From: PGYR01 sp046290495
GTDB taxonomy: Bacteria; Bacteroidota; Ignavibacteria; Kapaibacteriales; UBA2268
Assembly (NCBI GenBank): GCA_046290495.1
Contig: JBKAGT010000005.1
Span: 558,001-622,000 of the forward strand
DNA: 64,000 nt
Direction of reading: 5' to 3'
The translations under genes were made by a program, and so were the position numbers. This document shows, one piece after another, positions 25,271-35,358 of the stretch; positions within the stretch are counted from its first letter, which is position 1; every line of letters starts with the position of its first letter. The notes beneath the pieces were generated by a model, which saw only the letters and a program-made list of their open reading frames with translations, was not told the origin of the DNA and ran no database searches.

Positions 25271-26175
25271 ATATAGCGTCGATTGACATTGGAACCAATA
25301 CATTATTATTATTGGTTGCTGAAACTAAAAACAATCAAATTAATAGAATAATCACAGATGAACATAAGATAGCAAGACTAGGTGAAGGATTAGATAAAAA
25401 TGGTTATATAAGTGATAATGCTATATCACGAGCTACAACTATACTTGAAAACTACAAGTCCATTTTAAAGGAGTACAATGTTTCCAAAGTATTGATATCA
25501 GCTACTAGTGCTATGCGCGATGCAAATAATGGTAATGAAGTTAAGGATAAACTGGAATCAGTAATTGAATATCCTATAAATATTATAGAGGGTTTGGAAG
25601 AAGCAAAAATCAGCTTTATGGGTAGCGTGGAAAGAGAAGATTCGACAAACGATATAGTCTTAGATATTGGTGGTGGGAGTACGGAAGTAATTTTAGGTAA
25701 TAGAAATAAGATACTAAAATCTTCTTCATTGCAGATTGGTGCTGTAAGATTGACAGAAAGGTATTTTCCAGACTTTGAGTCAAAAACTGAAAATTACAAT
25801 GAGGCTACTGAATTTATAAAAAATGAACTTAGTAAGCTAGGGTCACTGAATTGTGAAGGCGATATGATAGCAGTAGCTGGTACACCAACTACCATAGCAG
25901 CTATTGATTTGAGATTACCACAGTACAATGCTCATCTTATTCATAACCATAGGATACAAAAAGATAGATTAAAGGAAATTGTAGAAATTTTCAAAAAAGA
26001 AAGTAAACAAGAGTTAATTGAAAAGTATAATGTTCACTCAAATAGAGCTGATGTGATTTTGGGTGGAGCAGTTATTTTAATAGAGTTTTTAAATTATATA
26101 AATAAAGATGAATTTATAGTTTCCTGCAAAGGTCTAAGGTATGGGCTTTTAAAAGAGTTGATAAAAAATAATTGA
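25267..26175 (+). CDS. Ppx/GppA family exopolyphosphatase / pppGpp phosphohydrolase
   Basis: A 302-residue protein of the short Ppx/GppA form. Motifs: SIDIGTNTLLLLV (phosphate 1), ISATSAMRDANNG, the catalytic Glu region EGLEEAKISFMG, and VLDIGGGSTEVILG (phosphate 2), then a GTPTTIAA segment. The C-terminal HD-like domain of E. coli Ppx is absent, as in many Bacteroidota members. It removes terminal phosphates from polyphosphate or converts pppGpp to ppGpp; sequence alone does not decide. Overlaps prmA by 4 bp. Confidence 0.92.
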   Translation: MNIASIDIGTNTLLLLVAETKNNQINRIITDEHKIARLGEGLDKNGYISDNAISRATTILENYKSILKEYNVSKVLISATSAMRDANNGNEVKDKLESVIEYPINIIEGLEEAKISFMGSVEREDSTNDIVLDIGGGSTEVILGNRNKILKSSSLQIGAVRLTERYFPDFESKTENYNEATEFIKNELSKLGSLNCEGDMIAVAGTPTTIAAIDLRLPQYNAHLIHNHRIQKDRLKEIVEIFKKESKQELIEKYNVHSNRADVILGGAVILIEFLNYINKDEFIVSCKGLRYGLLKELIKNN

Positions 26176-26234
26176 ATTTTAACTTTAAGACAGTTAATTT
26201 GCAGTTTATTTAATAAACAATCTTGGAGATTTTT

Positions 26235-26948
26235 ATGCGCTCAATATCGATTACTCTAATTGCGATAGCATTATTAGGGTTAGCTTCTTGCCAACAACAA
26301 AGTAAGAAAACACCTTCTTTTTTTAAAGATACAGTTAATTTTGATCTTTTAGCTGATATGAAAAACATATTAGATGATAACTCAAAAGACTTAACTTTAG
26401 AAGATGTTAATTATTTGAATGCGGCAATTAGATATTACTCACCTATCAAAGATTCATTATTAGGTAAAACTGTTGGTGAATTAATAGAAGGTCAAAAAGA
26501 GAGAACGCTAAAAACTAACATTAACTTAGTGCAAGCAACAGCTTTTAGTACTTTATTCACACAGTCAATCAAATTCAACATTAAAGACTTCCAAGCTGTA
26601 GAGCAAGAAAACGGAAAACCATTGAATGTACCTACTTATCAATTCCAAAATATATCTGGAAAAGAAATTGTAAAACTTCAAGGTGTAGTTGACTATTACA
26701 ATGGTGATAACTTGATTAAAAGATTTACTGTTGAAGTTGACAAAGCTATTCCAGCTGAAAAGACTTTGAATCAGCCTTATCCTTACAATCACGATGTTGA
26801 AAACAAAAGAGATGTATTTGTAAGAAACAATTTCAATAAGTTGAGAAAAGTTTGGATTCCAACTGTTATAGAGTTTGCTGATGGTAAAGTTTATAAGAGA
26901 AATCCTGACAAAAAAGAGAAAGCAGATATGGAAGAAGAAGCTAAATAA
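26235..26948 (+). CDS. Putative lipoprotein
   Basis: A 237-residue protein starting at the ATG at 26235, which has GGAG 6 nt upstream; an in-frame TTG at 26223 would overlap that site. Signal MRSISITLIAIALLGLASC with lipobox LASC (Cys19). The mature part has a helical N-terminal half and a beta-rich half (FQNISGKEIVKLQGVVDYYNGDNLIKRFTVEVD) that looks like an FxLYD/immunoglobulin-like strand pattern, then a Lys/Glu-rich end. No enzyme motif. Stands alone, followed by a terminator. Function unknown. Confidence 0.75.
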   Translation: MRSISITLIAIALLGLASCQQQSKKTPSFFKDTVNFDLLADMKNILDDNSKDLTLEDVNYLNAAIRYYSPIKDSLLGKTVGELIEGQKERTLKTNINLVQATAFSTLFTQSIKFNIKDFQAVEQENGKPLNVPTYQFQNISGKEIVKLQGVVDYYNGDNLIKRFTVEVDKAIPAEKTLNQPYPYNHDVENKRDVFVRNNFNKLRKVWIPTVIEFADGKVYKRNPDKKEKADMEEEAK

Positions 26949-26973
26949 AGCTTAGTTTCATATTTGATTAAAA

Positions 26974-27005
26974 CTAAAAAGACAGCCTATCGGCTGTCTT
27001 TTTTT
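26974..27005. terminator. Bidirectional terminator between lipoprotein gene and kgd
   Basis: Stem AAAAAGACAGCC / GGCTGTCTTTTT with a 4-nt loop, followed by T runs on both strands (eight T after the plus-strand stem). Confidence 0.92.
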
Positions 27006-27029
27006 TATTCTATATTCTATTCTTCTTGT

Positions 27030-30000
27030 TTAGTTTTCTAATCCTAAAGCTTTATTTACTACATAGCTTTGTTCATGATTATGAACTTTAGCAGATCCAG
27101 TAGAAGTAGAAGCTGCTGAATGTCTCCCAGCATATTCTATTTTCTTATGATCATCTATTATTTGAAGTAGCTCTGTAAGCATATAATTCCAAGCACCTTG
27201 ATTCTGCGGCTCTTCTTGAGACCAAACAATTTTTTCAGCATTGCTATATTTGTTAAGCACTGCTTCCAACTTGGTTATATTCATCGGATAAAGTTGTTCT
27301 ATCCTAATTATAGCTATATCTTCTAATTCTTCTTTTCTTCTCTTCTGAAGTATATCATAATATAATTTACCAGTTACTAACACTACTCTTTTAATGTTTT
27401 CAGGAGTATTAATATCATCTATTTCATCGATAATATGCTGGAACTGGCCACTAGTAAAATCTTCTACAGAAGAAACTGCAAGACTATGTCTAAGCATACT
27501 CTTTGGAGTCATAAGAATCATAGGTATCTTATGATCAAATTTTGAATGTCTCCTTAACGCATGAAAATAATTTGCTGGAGTAGTAAAATTACCTACAATC
27601 ATATTCTCTTCTGCACAGAGCTGAAGGAATCTTTCTAATCTTGCTGAAGAGTGTTCTGGCCCTTGACCATCATGTCCATGAGGCAATAACATAATAAGAT
27701 TACTAGTCTGCCCCCATTTTACTTCACCACAAGAAATAAATTGATCAATAATAGGTTGAGCCATATTGACAAAATCACCAAACTGTGCTTCCCACAATGT
27801 AAGTGAATTTTGAGCATTTACACTATATCCATAGTCATAACCAACCACGGCTAACTCCGACAGAGGACTATCATAAATATGAATAGTTGCTTGCTCAGAT
27901 TCCATATTATTTAGTGGAATGAAAGCTTGCTCAGTTTCTTTGTCTATAAGTACAGCGTGTCTTTGGCTAAATGTACCTCTTCTAGTGTCTTCACCTGTGA
28001 AACGTATATTTTTATTTTCTAATAATATTGCTCCAAACGCAAGAGTTTCGGCTGTTGCCCAATCTATTGCTGGTTTATCAGATTCTATCATTTTTCTTCT
28101 TTTCATCAAACCAGAGATAACTTTCGGATTCGCATTAAAATTATCAGGAACAGAAGTAGTAGCATCAATAATCTTTTCAACTATATCTTTTGAAATAGTT
28201 GTTTCATAATTCTTAATTGATTGGCCAAATTTCTCTTCAAATATCAACTTTTGCGATTTTGGTTTTTCTTCTCTTTCATCAAATGCAGTCTCTAATTCTT
28301 TTAAGTAAGACTGAGTTAAATTTTCGATTTCCTCTTTGGTTAACACCCCAGATTTGATTAATTCATCTTCGTAAACTTGGCGAACTGACTCCATTGATCT
28401 AATTTTCTTGTACATTAGAGGTTGAGTGTAGCTAGGTTCGTCCCCTTCATTATGTCCATACTTTCTATAGCATAACAAATCGATGATTACATCTTCCCCA
28501 TATTTATTTCTATAATTAAGTGCAAATATGGATGCTTGTGCTACTGCCTCTGGGTCATGTCCATTTACGTGCAGTATAGGAACTTGAAGCATTTTCGCAA
28601 CATCAGAAGCATAGTAAGTTGATCTAGCATCTTCTGTAGTTGTTGTAAAACCAATTTGGTTATTTACTATAATGTGAATTGTTCCACCGGTAGAATAACC
28701 CTCCAGTCTAGATAGATTTAGTACTTCTTGAACTATCCCCTGACCTGCAAAAGCTGCGTCTCCATGTACTAATATAGGAAGTACTTTAGTATATTCATCA
28801 TCGAATCTCTCATCAATCAATGCTCTACTTAAACCACCTACAACTGGGTTTACAACTTCTAAATGACTTGGGTTAGGAGTAAGTGTCACTTTCATCTTAT
28901 TATTCTTCAAAGATGTGTATTCGTTTGTTTGACCTAAATGATACTTCACATCACCCGAACCATAATATTCTTGAGGGCTTATTTCCCCAGCAAATTCGTT
29001 GAAGATAGTTTTCAAGCTTTTTCCAGCATTGTTAACTAATACATTTAATCTACCGCGGTGAGCCATACCTAGTATAGCTTCTTCTGTGTTAGAGTTTGCT
29101 GAATCTTGCAATAGTTGATCTATCATCACTATCAATGATTCTGCACCTTCTAAGCTAAATCTTTTTTGACCAATGAATTTTTTGTGTAAAAAGTCTTCAA
29201 AAGTTTCTGATTGTATTAATTTTTTCAGAATGTTTTTCTTTTCATCTTTAGAAAAATCTATACTATTTCTAGAAGACTCTAATGTATTTTTAATCCAATT
29301 CTTTTTAGATAAGTCTTGAATATTAGAGAACTCTATACCTATAGAGCCACAATATGTGTCCCTCATAAGCTCTAAGATTTCTCTAAGAGTCATTTCATCT
29401 TCACTCCAAGTATCTACTGAAGGAAAGTGTCTATCTAAATCCCAGATATTCAAACCATAGTGTGACATATCTAATTCTGGATACGAATAGCTTGTCATTC
29501 CCAAAGGGTTAACATTAGCTAATAGATGTCCTCTAGATCGATATGAATTAATAAGAGACATCACGTGTGTGCTCTTCTTCTGCTTATGATTTGTCTCAGA
29601 ACTATTTTTATCTAATGTATCTATTTCCCATTTAACGGGATTAAATGGTATCCTTAAGCTAGCAAATATTTGGTCGTAAAATCTGTGCTCGCCAATTAGT
29701 AATTGATGTAGATATCTTAAGAATTCAGCAGATTCAGCACCTTGGATAATTCTGTGATCATATGTATTTGTTAAGCTTACAACTTTAGAAACAGCCATTT
29801 CAGTTAACTTTTCTGGCTTTACTGCTGAGAATTCAGCCGGAAAGTCAATCGAACCAGATGCTATAATCATCCCTTGACCATTCATCAATCTTGGTACAGA
29901 CATTATTGTACCAATCATTCCAGGATTTGTAAGAGATATAGTTGTTCCTTCCAACTCATCAAGAGTTATTTTACTATTCTTTGCTCTATTTATTAGATCA

Positions 30001-30608
30001 GATAGCTTTTCTATAAATTCCGAAAAGTTCAGTGCGCCGGCATTTTTTAAATTAGGTACTAATAATAATCTTTCACCTGTTTTTTTCTCAATATCTACGG
30101 CAACGCCTAAATTAATCTCTTTATTAATTTGTCTAAAGTATTTACCATTTTTCTTGACAAAGCTATCATTTAAACTTGGGTACTTTTTAAGTGATTGAAC
30201 AATCGCCCATAGCATTAGGTATGAAAAAGAAATCTTTGACCTTCTTTGACGAAGAAGATATTTGTTAATAATCTTTCTGTTTTCATCAAGGGGTTTAACT
30301 GGGATATTCCTAACAGAAGTAGCAGTTGGAACAGTTAAACTTTCCTCCATATTTTGCGCTATCTTCGTCGGAATATTTGGTAATTCCATCAGTTTATCTT
30401 CATCTACTTTATCAGCATTTGGAGTACTGTTGTCCAATGCGACTGATGTTGTACCACTAGAGCTACCGTTCGTAGCAGCTGGTCTTGCAATAACTGACTT
30501 GCCATTGACACTACTAAAATAATTTCTCCATTCCTCACTAACTGATTCTGGATCTTTTAAGAAGTTGAAATACAACTCTTCTTCGAAAGCTTGATTTAAG
30601 TCTACCAC
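27030..30608 (-). CDS. kgd: Multifunctional 2-oxoglutarate decarboxylase/dehydrogenase, fused E2-like and E1 (KGD type)
   Basis: A 1192-residue fusion. Residues 1-35 are the OGDH N-terminal helix (YFNFLKDPESVSEEWRNYF); 36-90 are a Ser/Thr/Asn linker; 90-310 are an E2 acyltransferase domain with LTVPTATSVR and DHRIIQG (His285); the remaining roughly 860 residues are the thiamine-dependent E1 (GMAHRGRLNVL, HGDAAFAGQG, NNQIGFTT, YGHNEGDEP, LPHGHDGQGPEHSSAR, SQEEPQNQGAW). There is no lipoyl domain. This is the architecture known from actinobacterial KGD, which yields succinyl-CoA with a separate lipoylated E2, or semialdehyde. It is monocistronic, ending at a strong terminator. Confidence 0.95.
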   Translation of the reverse strand: MVDLNQAFEEELYFNFLKDPESVSEEWRNYFSSVNGKSVIARPAATNGSSSGTTSVALDNSTPNADKVDEDKLMELPNIPTKIAQNMEESLTVPTATSVRNIPVKPLDENRKIINKYLLRQRRSKISFSYLMLWAIVQSLKKYPSLNDSFVKKNGKYFRQINKEINLGVAVDIEKKTGERLLLVPNLKNAGALNFSEFIEKLSDLINRAKNSKITLDELEGTTISLTNPGMIGTIMSVPRLMNGQGMIIASGSIDFPAEFSAVKPEKLTEMAVSKVVSLTNTYDHRIIQGAESAEFLRYLHQLLIGEHRFYDQIFASLRIPFNPVKWEIDTLDKNSSETNHKQKKSTHVMSLINSYRSRGHLLANVNPLGMTSYSYPELDMSHYGLNIWDLDRHFPSVDTWSEDEMTLREILELMRDTYCGSIGIEFSNIQDLSKKNWIKNTLESSRNSIDFSKDEKKNILKKLIQSETFEDFLHKKFIGQKRFSLEGAESLIVMIDQLLQDSANSNTEEAILGMAHRGRLNVLVNNAGKSLKTIFNEFAGEISPQEYYGSGDVKYHLGQTNEYTSLKNNKMKVTLTPNPSHLEVVNPVVGGLSRALIDERFDDEYTKVLPILVHGDAAFAGQGIVQEVLNLSRLEGYSTGGTIHIIVNNQIGFTTTTEDARSTYYASDVAKMLQVPILHVNGHDPEAVAQASIFALNYRNKYGEDVIIDLLCYRKYGHNEGDEPSYTQPLMYKKIRSMESVRQVYEDELIKSGVLTKEEIENLTQSYLKELETAFDEREEKPKSQKLIFEEKFGQSIKNYETTISKDIVEKIIDATTSVPDNFNANPKVISGLMKRRKMIESDKPAIDWATAETLAFGAILLENKNIRFTGEDTRRGTFSQRHAVLIDKETEQAFIPLNNMESEQATIHIYDSPLSELAVVGYDYGYSVNAQNSLTLWEAQFGDFVNMAQPIIDQFISCGEVKWGQTSNLIMLLPHGHDGQGPEHSSARLERFLQLCAEENMIVGNFTTPANYFHALRRHSKFDHKIPMILMTPKSMLRHSLAVSSVEDFTSGQFQHIIDEIDDINTPENIKRVVLVTGKLYYDILQKRRKEELEDIAIIRIEQLYPMNITKLEAVLNKYSNAEKIVWSQEEPQNQGAWNYMLTELLQIIDDHKKIEYAGRHSAASTSTGSAKVHNHEQSYVVNKALGLEN

Positions 30609-30683
30609 TTTATTTTTATAGTATTATATTTATACATTTTATTTTTCAAAGTTGACGCGAAAGTATTTACTTAATTGTCAAAA

Positions 30684-31142
30684 TTAATTTTCAAAGTTAT
30701 CGAAAAGTTCGATAACTTCAGTGTTTTTGTTCAAAGTTAATAACTCATCAAAAAAGCTTCTATTATGAAGTATTCTTGAGATTTTACTAAGTATCTTTAT
30801 ATGCATTCCTAGTTCTTCATCATTACTAAGAATTAGAAATGCCACAGATATTTTTTTACCGTCCAAAGAATCAAAGTTTACTGGCTTTTCAAAAGTAATT
30901 AAGGCTGCAGTTAGCTCTTTTATTCCTGATGACTTAGTATGAGGTATAGCAATATTGTTGCCAATTCCAGTTGACATTATATTTTCCCTCTCTAATACAC
31001 TATTATAAACCGCTTCAGGGTCATCCAGATTTCCAGTGTTTGCTGCTAAATCTACAATTTTCTTAAGAATTTCATCTTTTGAATCTAATTCAGAGTTCAG
31101 TAGAATGCTCTGGGAGCTAAGAATTTCAGATATTTTTACCAT
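30684..31142 (-). CDS. PTS EIIA (fructose/nitrogen type, PtsN-like) domain protein
   Basis: A 152-residue single-domain protein. The phosphorylatable His lies in the GIGNNIAIPHTKS motif; other landmarks are VNFDSLDGKKISVAFLIL and HIKILSKISRIL. PtsN-like EIIA domains are usually regulatory phosphoproteins in the PTS-Ntr chain. No EI, NPr/HPr or EIIB/C gene is in the window, so a regulatory role is more likely than transport. Divergent from the SDR gene with a 91-bp spacer; kgd follows on the same strand, 75 bp away. Confidence 0.88.
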   Translation of the reverse strand: MVKISEILSSQSILLNSELDSKDEILKKIVDLAANTGNLDDPEAVYNSVLERENIMSTGIGNNIAIPHTKSSGIKELTAALITFEKPVNFDSLDGKKISVAFLILSNDEELGMHIKILSKISRILHNRSFFDELLTLNKNTEVIELFDNFEN

Positions 31143-31200
31143 TATGCCATTTTTTTTTTACAATTTATCCAAATCTTCCAATCAACTCAAATAAATCAAC

Positions 31201-31208
31201 TAAATTTG
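31201..31208 (+). promoter_or_regulatory. Probable -7 promoter box (TAAATTTG)
   Basis: Full match to TAnnTTTG 25 bp before the ATG at 31234. No convincing -33 box at the usual distance, so support is partial. Confidence 0.35.
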
Positions 31209-31233
31209 TATAAAAATAATAATAGGAAATATT

Positions 31234-32220
31234 ATGAAGGTATTAGTAACTGGTGCAACTGGATTTCTTGGGAGTCATATTGCTGACATACTCAAAGAAA
31301 GAGGACATGATGTTGTTTGTATTGTAAGAAAAACAAGTAATCTGAGATGGGTAGAGAATAAAGGATTTGAATTGGTTGAAGCTTCACTTTCAGATATTAA
31401 AACATTGGAGAAAGTTGTAGAAGGAATTGATATTATTATTCACTCTGCTGGTCTTACTGCTGCAAAGTCTATGGAAGATTTCGTTAGAGCAAATTTGACA
31501 GGCACTAAAAATCTATACGAAGCAGCTAGGAAGCATGCCCCAAAACTTAAAAGGTTCCTTCATGTTTCTAGTCAAACAGCTGTTGGTCCATCTAAGTCTT
31601 TGGAAGAAATCAGCACCGAAGAATGCGAGATGAAGCCCCTGACCTCTTATGGTAAAAGTAAAAAAATGGCTGAAGATTATATAATATCAGAAAATGGAAT
31701 TATACCATACACTATTGTTAGACCTCCTGCTGTATATGGTCCTAGAGATAGTGCCACTATGCCTATGTTCAAGGCCGCAGAAAAAGGAATAGGTACACTG
31801 ATTGGTTTTGATGATAAGTATGTGAGCTTAGTTAGTTCAATGGATTTGTGCAGAGGTATAGTTGATGCTGCATTTTCAGAGAATACTATAAATCAAACTT
31901 ACTTTATTGGATCAGAACAATATTATGATTGGACAACAATAATAGAAGCTATGGCTGACTCCGCAGGTAAAAGTAAGGTTCTAAAAATTAGGATTCCACA
32001 CTCAATTGTAAAAATAATGGGAAGTATAAATGGCTTAATAGGTAGAATGACAGGAAAACCACCTGTATTTGACTCTGAAAAGAGCATAGACTTCATTCAA
32101 AAATATTGGACTTGCTCTGTTGAAAAAGCTAAACGTGATTTCGGTTACGAGCAAAAATATAGTTTAGAAGAAGGATTCAAAATTACTTATGATTGGTATA
32201 AATCAAATGGATGGTTCTAA
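31234..32220 (+). CDS. NAD(P)-dependent epimerase/dehydratase (extended SDR)
   Basis: A 328-residue extended short-chain dehydrogenase. The NAD-binding motif TGATGFLGSH starts at residue 7, the active-site Ser is in HVSSQTAVGPS, and the Tyr-Lys pair is in YGKSKKMAED. Substrate could be a nucleotide sugar, a steroid/isoprenoid-type alcohol or a flavonoid-like ketone; the sequence does not decide, though the short C-terminal domain (about 230-328) resembles membrane-lipid-linked 3-beta-HSD-like members. Its stop codon directly abuts the TTG start of the acylase gene, so the two form a unit. Confidence 0.85.
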   Translation: MKVLVTGATGFLGSHIADILKERGHDVVCIVRKTSNLRWVENKGFELVEASLSDIKTLEKVVEGIDIIIHSAGLTAAKSMEDFVRANLTGTKNLYEAARKHAPKLKRFLHVSSQTAVGPSKSLEEISTEECEMKPLTSYGKSKKMAEDYIISENGIIPYTIVRPPAVYGPRDSATMPMFKAAEKGIGTLIGFDDKYVSLVSSMDLCRGIVDAAFSENTINQTYFIGSEQYYDWTTIIEAMADSAGKSKVLKIRIPHSIVKIMGSINGLIGRMTGKPPVFDSEKSIDFIQKYWTCSVEKAKRDFGYEQKYSLEEGFKITYDWYKSNGWF

Positions 32221-34617
32221 TTGCTGTATTTAAAAAAAATACCTGCAACTTTACTATCAATAACAATTCTATTGATTGCTTTAACAATTTTTTCTTTTTG
32301 GATTACTAAAGTTAGTGTTTTCGATGAATATCATAAATTAGAATCATCTGACATTTCTAGTAATATAAATGTTTATGAGAACTTCAGTGGCATTCCGCAT
32401 ATAGTAACTGAAAATGAAAATGATTTGTACTTTGCTATTGGGTACTACCATGCGAAGGACAGACTCTGGCAGATGGATGTGATGAGAAGAGCTGCTGAAG
32501 GCAGACTTTCTGAAATTTTTGGAGAAAGAACACTAAATCAAGATTTGTTCTTCAGGTCTATAGATATAAAAAAATATGCAAAGACTTCACTTGATTCCAT
32601 TTCTGATAAATCAATTGAAATACTAGAAAATTACTCAAATGGAATAAATGCCTTTATAAAAGAAAATAGATCTTCTTTACAATTTGAATTCGGTGCATTA
32701 GACTATTATCCTGAAAAATGGACTCCATACCATAGTATACTTATTTCTAAATTAGTGGCTTTTGAAATGAGCTTTAGTTTTTGGTCTGACTTTTCATTGT
32801 CACAAATAGCCGCCAAGCTAGGTAAAGCGAAAGCGAATCATTTTATACCAGGAATAAGTTTTAATACTCACTTTCCTCAAACTCAACTACCGAATATTGA
32901 TACTAATTTCATTTCGGAATTGGTTAATTCATTTGGGACGGGAAGTACTGGTAGTAATTCTTGGGCTATTAATTACGAAGATAATAATGACAGCATTAGC
33001 TCTCTTTTAGCTAATGATCCTCACTTACCTATAAGTATTCCTCCTCGCTGGTATCAAATGCATATCTCATCTAATGAGATTAACGTAGTAGGATACAGTA
33101 TACCCGGCATACCTCATTGTGTAGTTGGTAGAAATGACGATATAGCATGGGGAATCACAAATGTTATGGCTGATGTGTGTGATTTGTACTTAGTTAAACA
33201 AGGTAAAAATGATGATTATTACATAAATCTAGAAGGTAAAGACAAAGAGTATTTATTTGAAAGAGATACTATTATAATTAAAAATAAAGAACCACACCAA
33301 TATTACAAAAGATCAACAGACTTATCTACTGTATTATCAAATAATCATATTTGGAATACTGATTCCAACTCAAGCAATTTTTTTGATGAATATGATATTT
33401 GCTTCGATTGGACCAGCAAACTTCCATCCGATGAACTGTTATCATTGTATAAGATAAATAAATCGGAAAATTATGAGGAGTTCAGAGTAGCTTTAACCTC
33501 ATGGAGTGCACCAGCACTAAATTTTCAATATGCAGACAAGAATGGGAATATAGCAAGATTAGCAGCAGGTATAATACCAGTCAGAGACCAGACAAATCCT
33601 AATATTTTTAATCCACACTGGTTACCGGAGTTCAGATGGAAGGGTACAAGAAGCTTAATTGGAATTGGAGAAAAGAAAATTTCAAATAAAAAAGGGGCAG
33701 TCTTTTCCGCAAATAACAAGTACTTCCATGATGATACATTCATTAGTAATAATTGGGAACCTAACTCGAGAGCTAACCGAATAAATCAAATGATTACGAA
33801 TAGTGATATTAGTACGGTTAGAGATTCCGAATTCATGCAAATGGACAATTACTCTCCTTACGCAGCACAGTTTAAAAAATTAACAATCCCAACTATTGAA
33901 AAGATAAAAGAAAAACTAAATGCAGATGAACAAAAAGCCTTATCAAAGCTTAAGAGATGGAATAATATTTTATCAAAGGATATTAATGAACCTTTGATTT
34001 ATAATTACTTCAAACGCGAGTTAGTATCGGAAACAATAAAAGATGAGCTAGGTGATGAAATTTATAAAAACTATGTTTTTCTATCCAATTTCCCAGATAG
34101 ATTGATAATCGAATTATTAAAAAGTAATAATCATATTCTTTTTGATAATAAACAAACAAAAAAGAAGGAGAATAAAGAAATTATTATTATTCGAGCATTC
34201 AAACAATCAATAAAAAAACTAATTGATAAATATGGGATAGATGGTATTAGCAATCTTCCTTATGGTAAAGTTCATAGATTAGAGTTGAAACACTTTTTTA
34301 GTGATAACGAATTTATGTCGCCAGCTGTAAGCTTAAAATCAGTTGGTTTAGGTGGTGACAACACTACACTTTTTAATACCGGTATGAATTATAATAAACC
34401 GAATGAAGTGTTGATTTCTGCATCTATGAGATTTATATCTGATTTATCAGATACTTTAGTTTATATGATTTTGCCCGGTGGTAATTCCGGAGATCCTATG
34501 AGTCCGAACTATGGAGATCAAGTTCAGCTATGGCAAAATGGTGGGTTTTTAAAAATAAGTTTAAGCCCAGAACCAAATATTGATTTTGAGCTTAAAACAC
34601 AGATAGTCCCAAATTAA
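32221..34617 (+). CDS. Penicillin acylase (S45) family Ntn hydrolase (TTG start)
   Basis: A 798-residue protein with an N-terminal membrane/signal helix (about 9-29). The alpha-chain has GIPHIVTENENDLYFAIGYYHAKDRLWQMD, typical of the family. Autoprocessing would expose Ser245, first residue of SNSWA after a Gly, as the nucleophile; downstream ANDPHLPISIPPRWYQMH and GNSGDPMSPNYGDQVQLW are also characteristic. The family cleaves amide bonds of penicillins, acyl-homoserine lactones, aculeacins or other acylated amines. The substrate is unknown. The start is TTG right after the SDR stop codon; the next Met is 84 residues in and would lose the signal. Confidence 0.92.
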   Translation: MLYLKKIPATLLSITILLIALTIFSFWITKVSVFDEYHKLESSDISSNINVYENFSGIPHIVTENENDLYFAIGYYHAKDRLWQMDVMRRAAEGRLSEIFGERTLNQDLFFRSIDIKKYAKTSLDSISDKSIEILENYSNGINAFIKENRSSLQFEFGALDYYPEKWTPYHSILISKLVAFEMSFSFWSDFSLSQIAAKLGKAKANHFIPGISFNTHFPQTQLPNIDTNFISELVNSFGTGSTGSNSWAINYEDNNDSISSLLANDPHLPISIPPRWYQMHISSNEINVVGYSIPGIPHCVVGRNDDIAWGITNVMADVCDLYLVKQGKNDDYYINLEGKDKEYLFERDTIIIKNKEPHQYYKRSTDLSTVLSNNHIWNTDSNSSNFFDEYDICFDWTSKLPSDELLSLYKINKSENYEEFRVALTSWSAPALNFQYADKNGNIARLAAGIIPVRDQTNPNIFNPHWLPEFRWKGTRSLIGIGEKKISNKKGAVFSANNKYFHDDTFISNNWEPNSRANRINQMITNSDISTVRDSEFMQMDNYSPYAAQFKKLTIPTIEKIKEKLNADEQKALSKLKRWNNILSKDINEPLIYNYFKRELVSETIKDELGDEIYKNYVFLSNFPDRLIIELLKSNNHILFDNKQTKKKENKEIIIIRAFKQSIKKLIDKYGIDGISNLPYGKVHRLELKHFFSDNEFMSPAVSLKSVGLGGDNTTLFNTGMNYNKPNEVLISASMRFISDLSDTLVYMILPGGNSGDPMSPNYGDQVQLWQNGGFLKISLSPEPNIDFELKTQIVPN

Positions 34618-34618
34618 T

Positions 34619-35302
34619 CTAGACCATTGATACCAGTTTATCAATGGCGTCTTTTACATTCTTTCTTACTTCCTGAATATTTGCTTCCATCATGTAGCAT
34701 GGTGCAGTGACAATTTTGTTTTCCTCATCAACACTTATTTCGCGAACTGATTTCATGACTGACATTGCTCCTAATGATTCCATTCCATCACTAATTTCTT
34801 TAATTTCGTAAGGTGAATCATCTTTGTCAGTACCTACAGTTAGTTTAGTTCCTATACCTGACCCTTGTAATGCCTTTGCCACTACAGTTGGCCCCATACA
34901 TAATGCAGCTACGGGTTTTTTAGCTCTGACCATATCAGTAATTATCATTTTGACAGCGTTATCAATATCTCCATCAGGTCCTTTGAAAGCCCATTCATTC
35001 AGATTTTTAGCTGCTCCGAATCCACCTGGGATAACTAAAGCATCAAAATCATCAATCGATGTTTTATTTATTGATTTTATATTACCTCTGGCTATTCGAG
35101 CTGATTCCTCCAATACATTTCTAGTTTGACCTTCTATCTCTTCACCAGTTATGTGGTTAATAACATGTGCTTGCTCTTTGTCTGGAGCAAAACATACTGC
35201 CTCTGCCCCATTTTCCTCTATAGCTAATAGTGTGAATACTGCCTCTTGAATTTCAGAACCATCATAAACTCCAGAACCAGAAAGTAAAACACCAATTTTC
35301 AT
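34619..35302 (-). CDS. elbB: ElbB-like DJ-1/PfpI family glyoxalase
   Basis: A 227-residue protein of the ElbB (YhbL) branch of the DJ-1/PfpI superfamily. It has the start GVLLSGSGVYDGSEIQEA, the VIPGGFGAAKNL loop, and the nucleophile elbow VAALCMGPTV with the active Cys. ElbB was linked to isoprenoid biosynthesis by name, and its E. coli form has glyoxalase activity in vitro; physiological role uncertain. It converges with the acylase gene with only 1 bp between stops and no terminator. Confidence 0.92.
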   Translation of the reverse strand: MKIGVLLSGSGVYDGSEIQEAVFTLLAIEENGAEAVCFAPDKEQAHVINHITGEEIEGQTRNVLEESARIARGNIKSINKTSIDDFDALVIPGGFGAAKNLNEWAFKGPDGDIDNAVKMIITDMVRAKKPVAALCMGPTVVAKALQGSGIGTKLTVGTDKDDSPYEIKEISDGMESLGAMSVMKSVREISVDEENKIVTAPCYMMEANIQEVRKNVKDAIDKLVSMV

Positions 35303-35358
35303 TTTGAAACCTTTTGTTTAAATTAAAAACCAAACTGTACTAAATAATAATACGAAAA

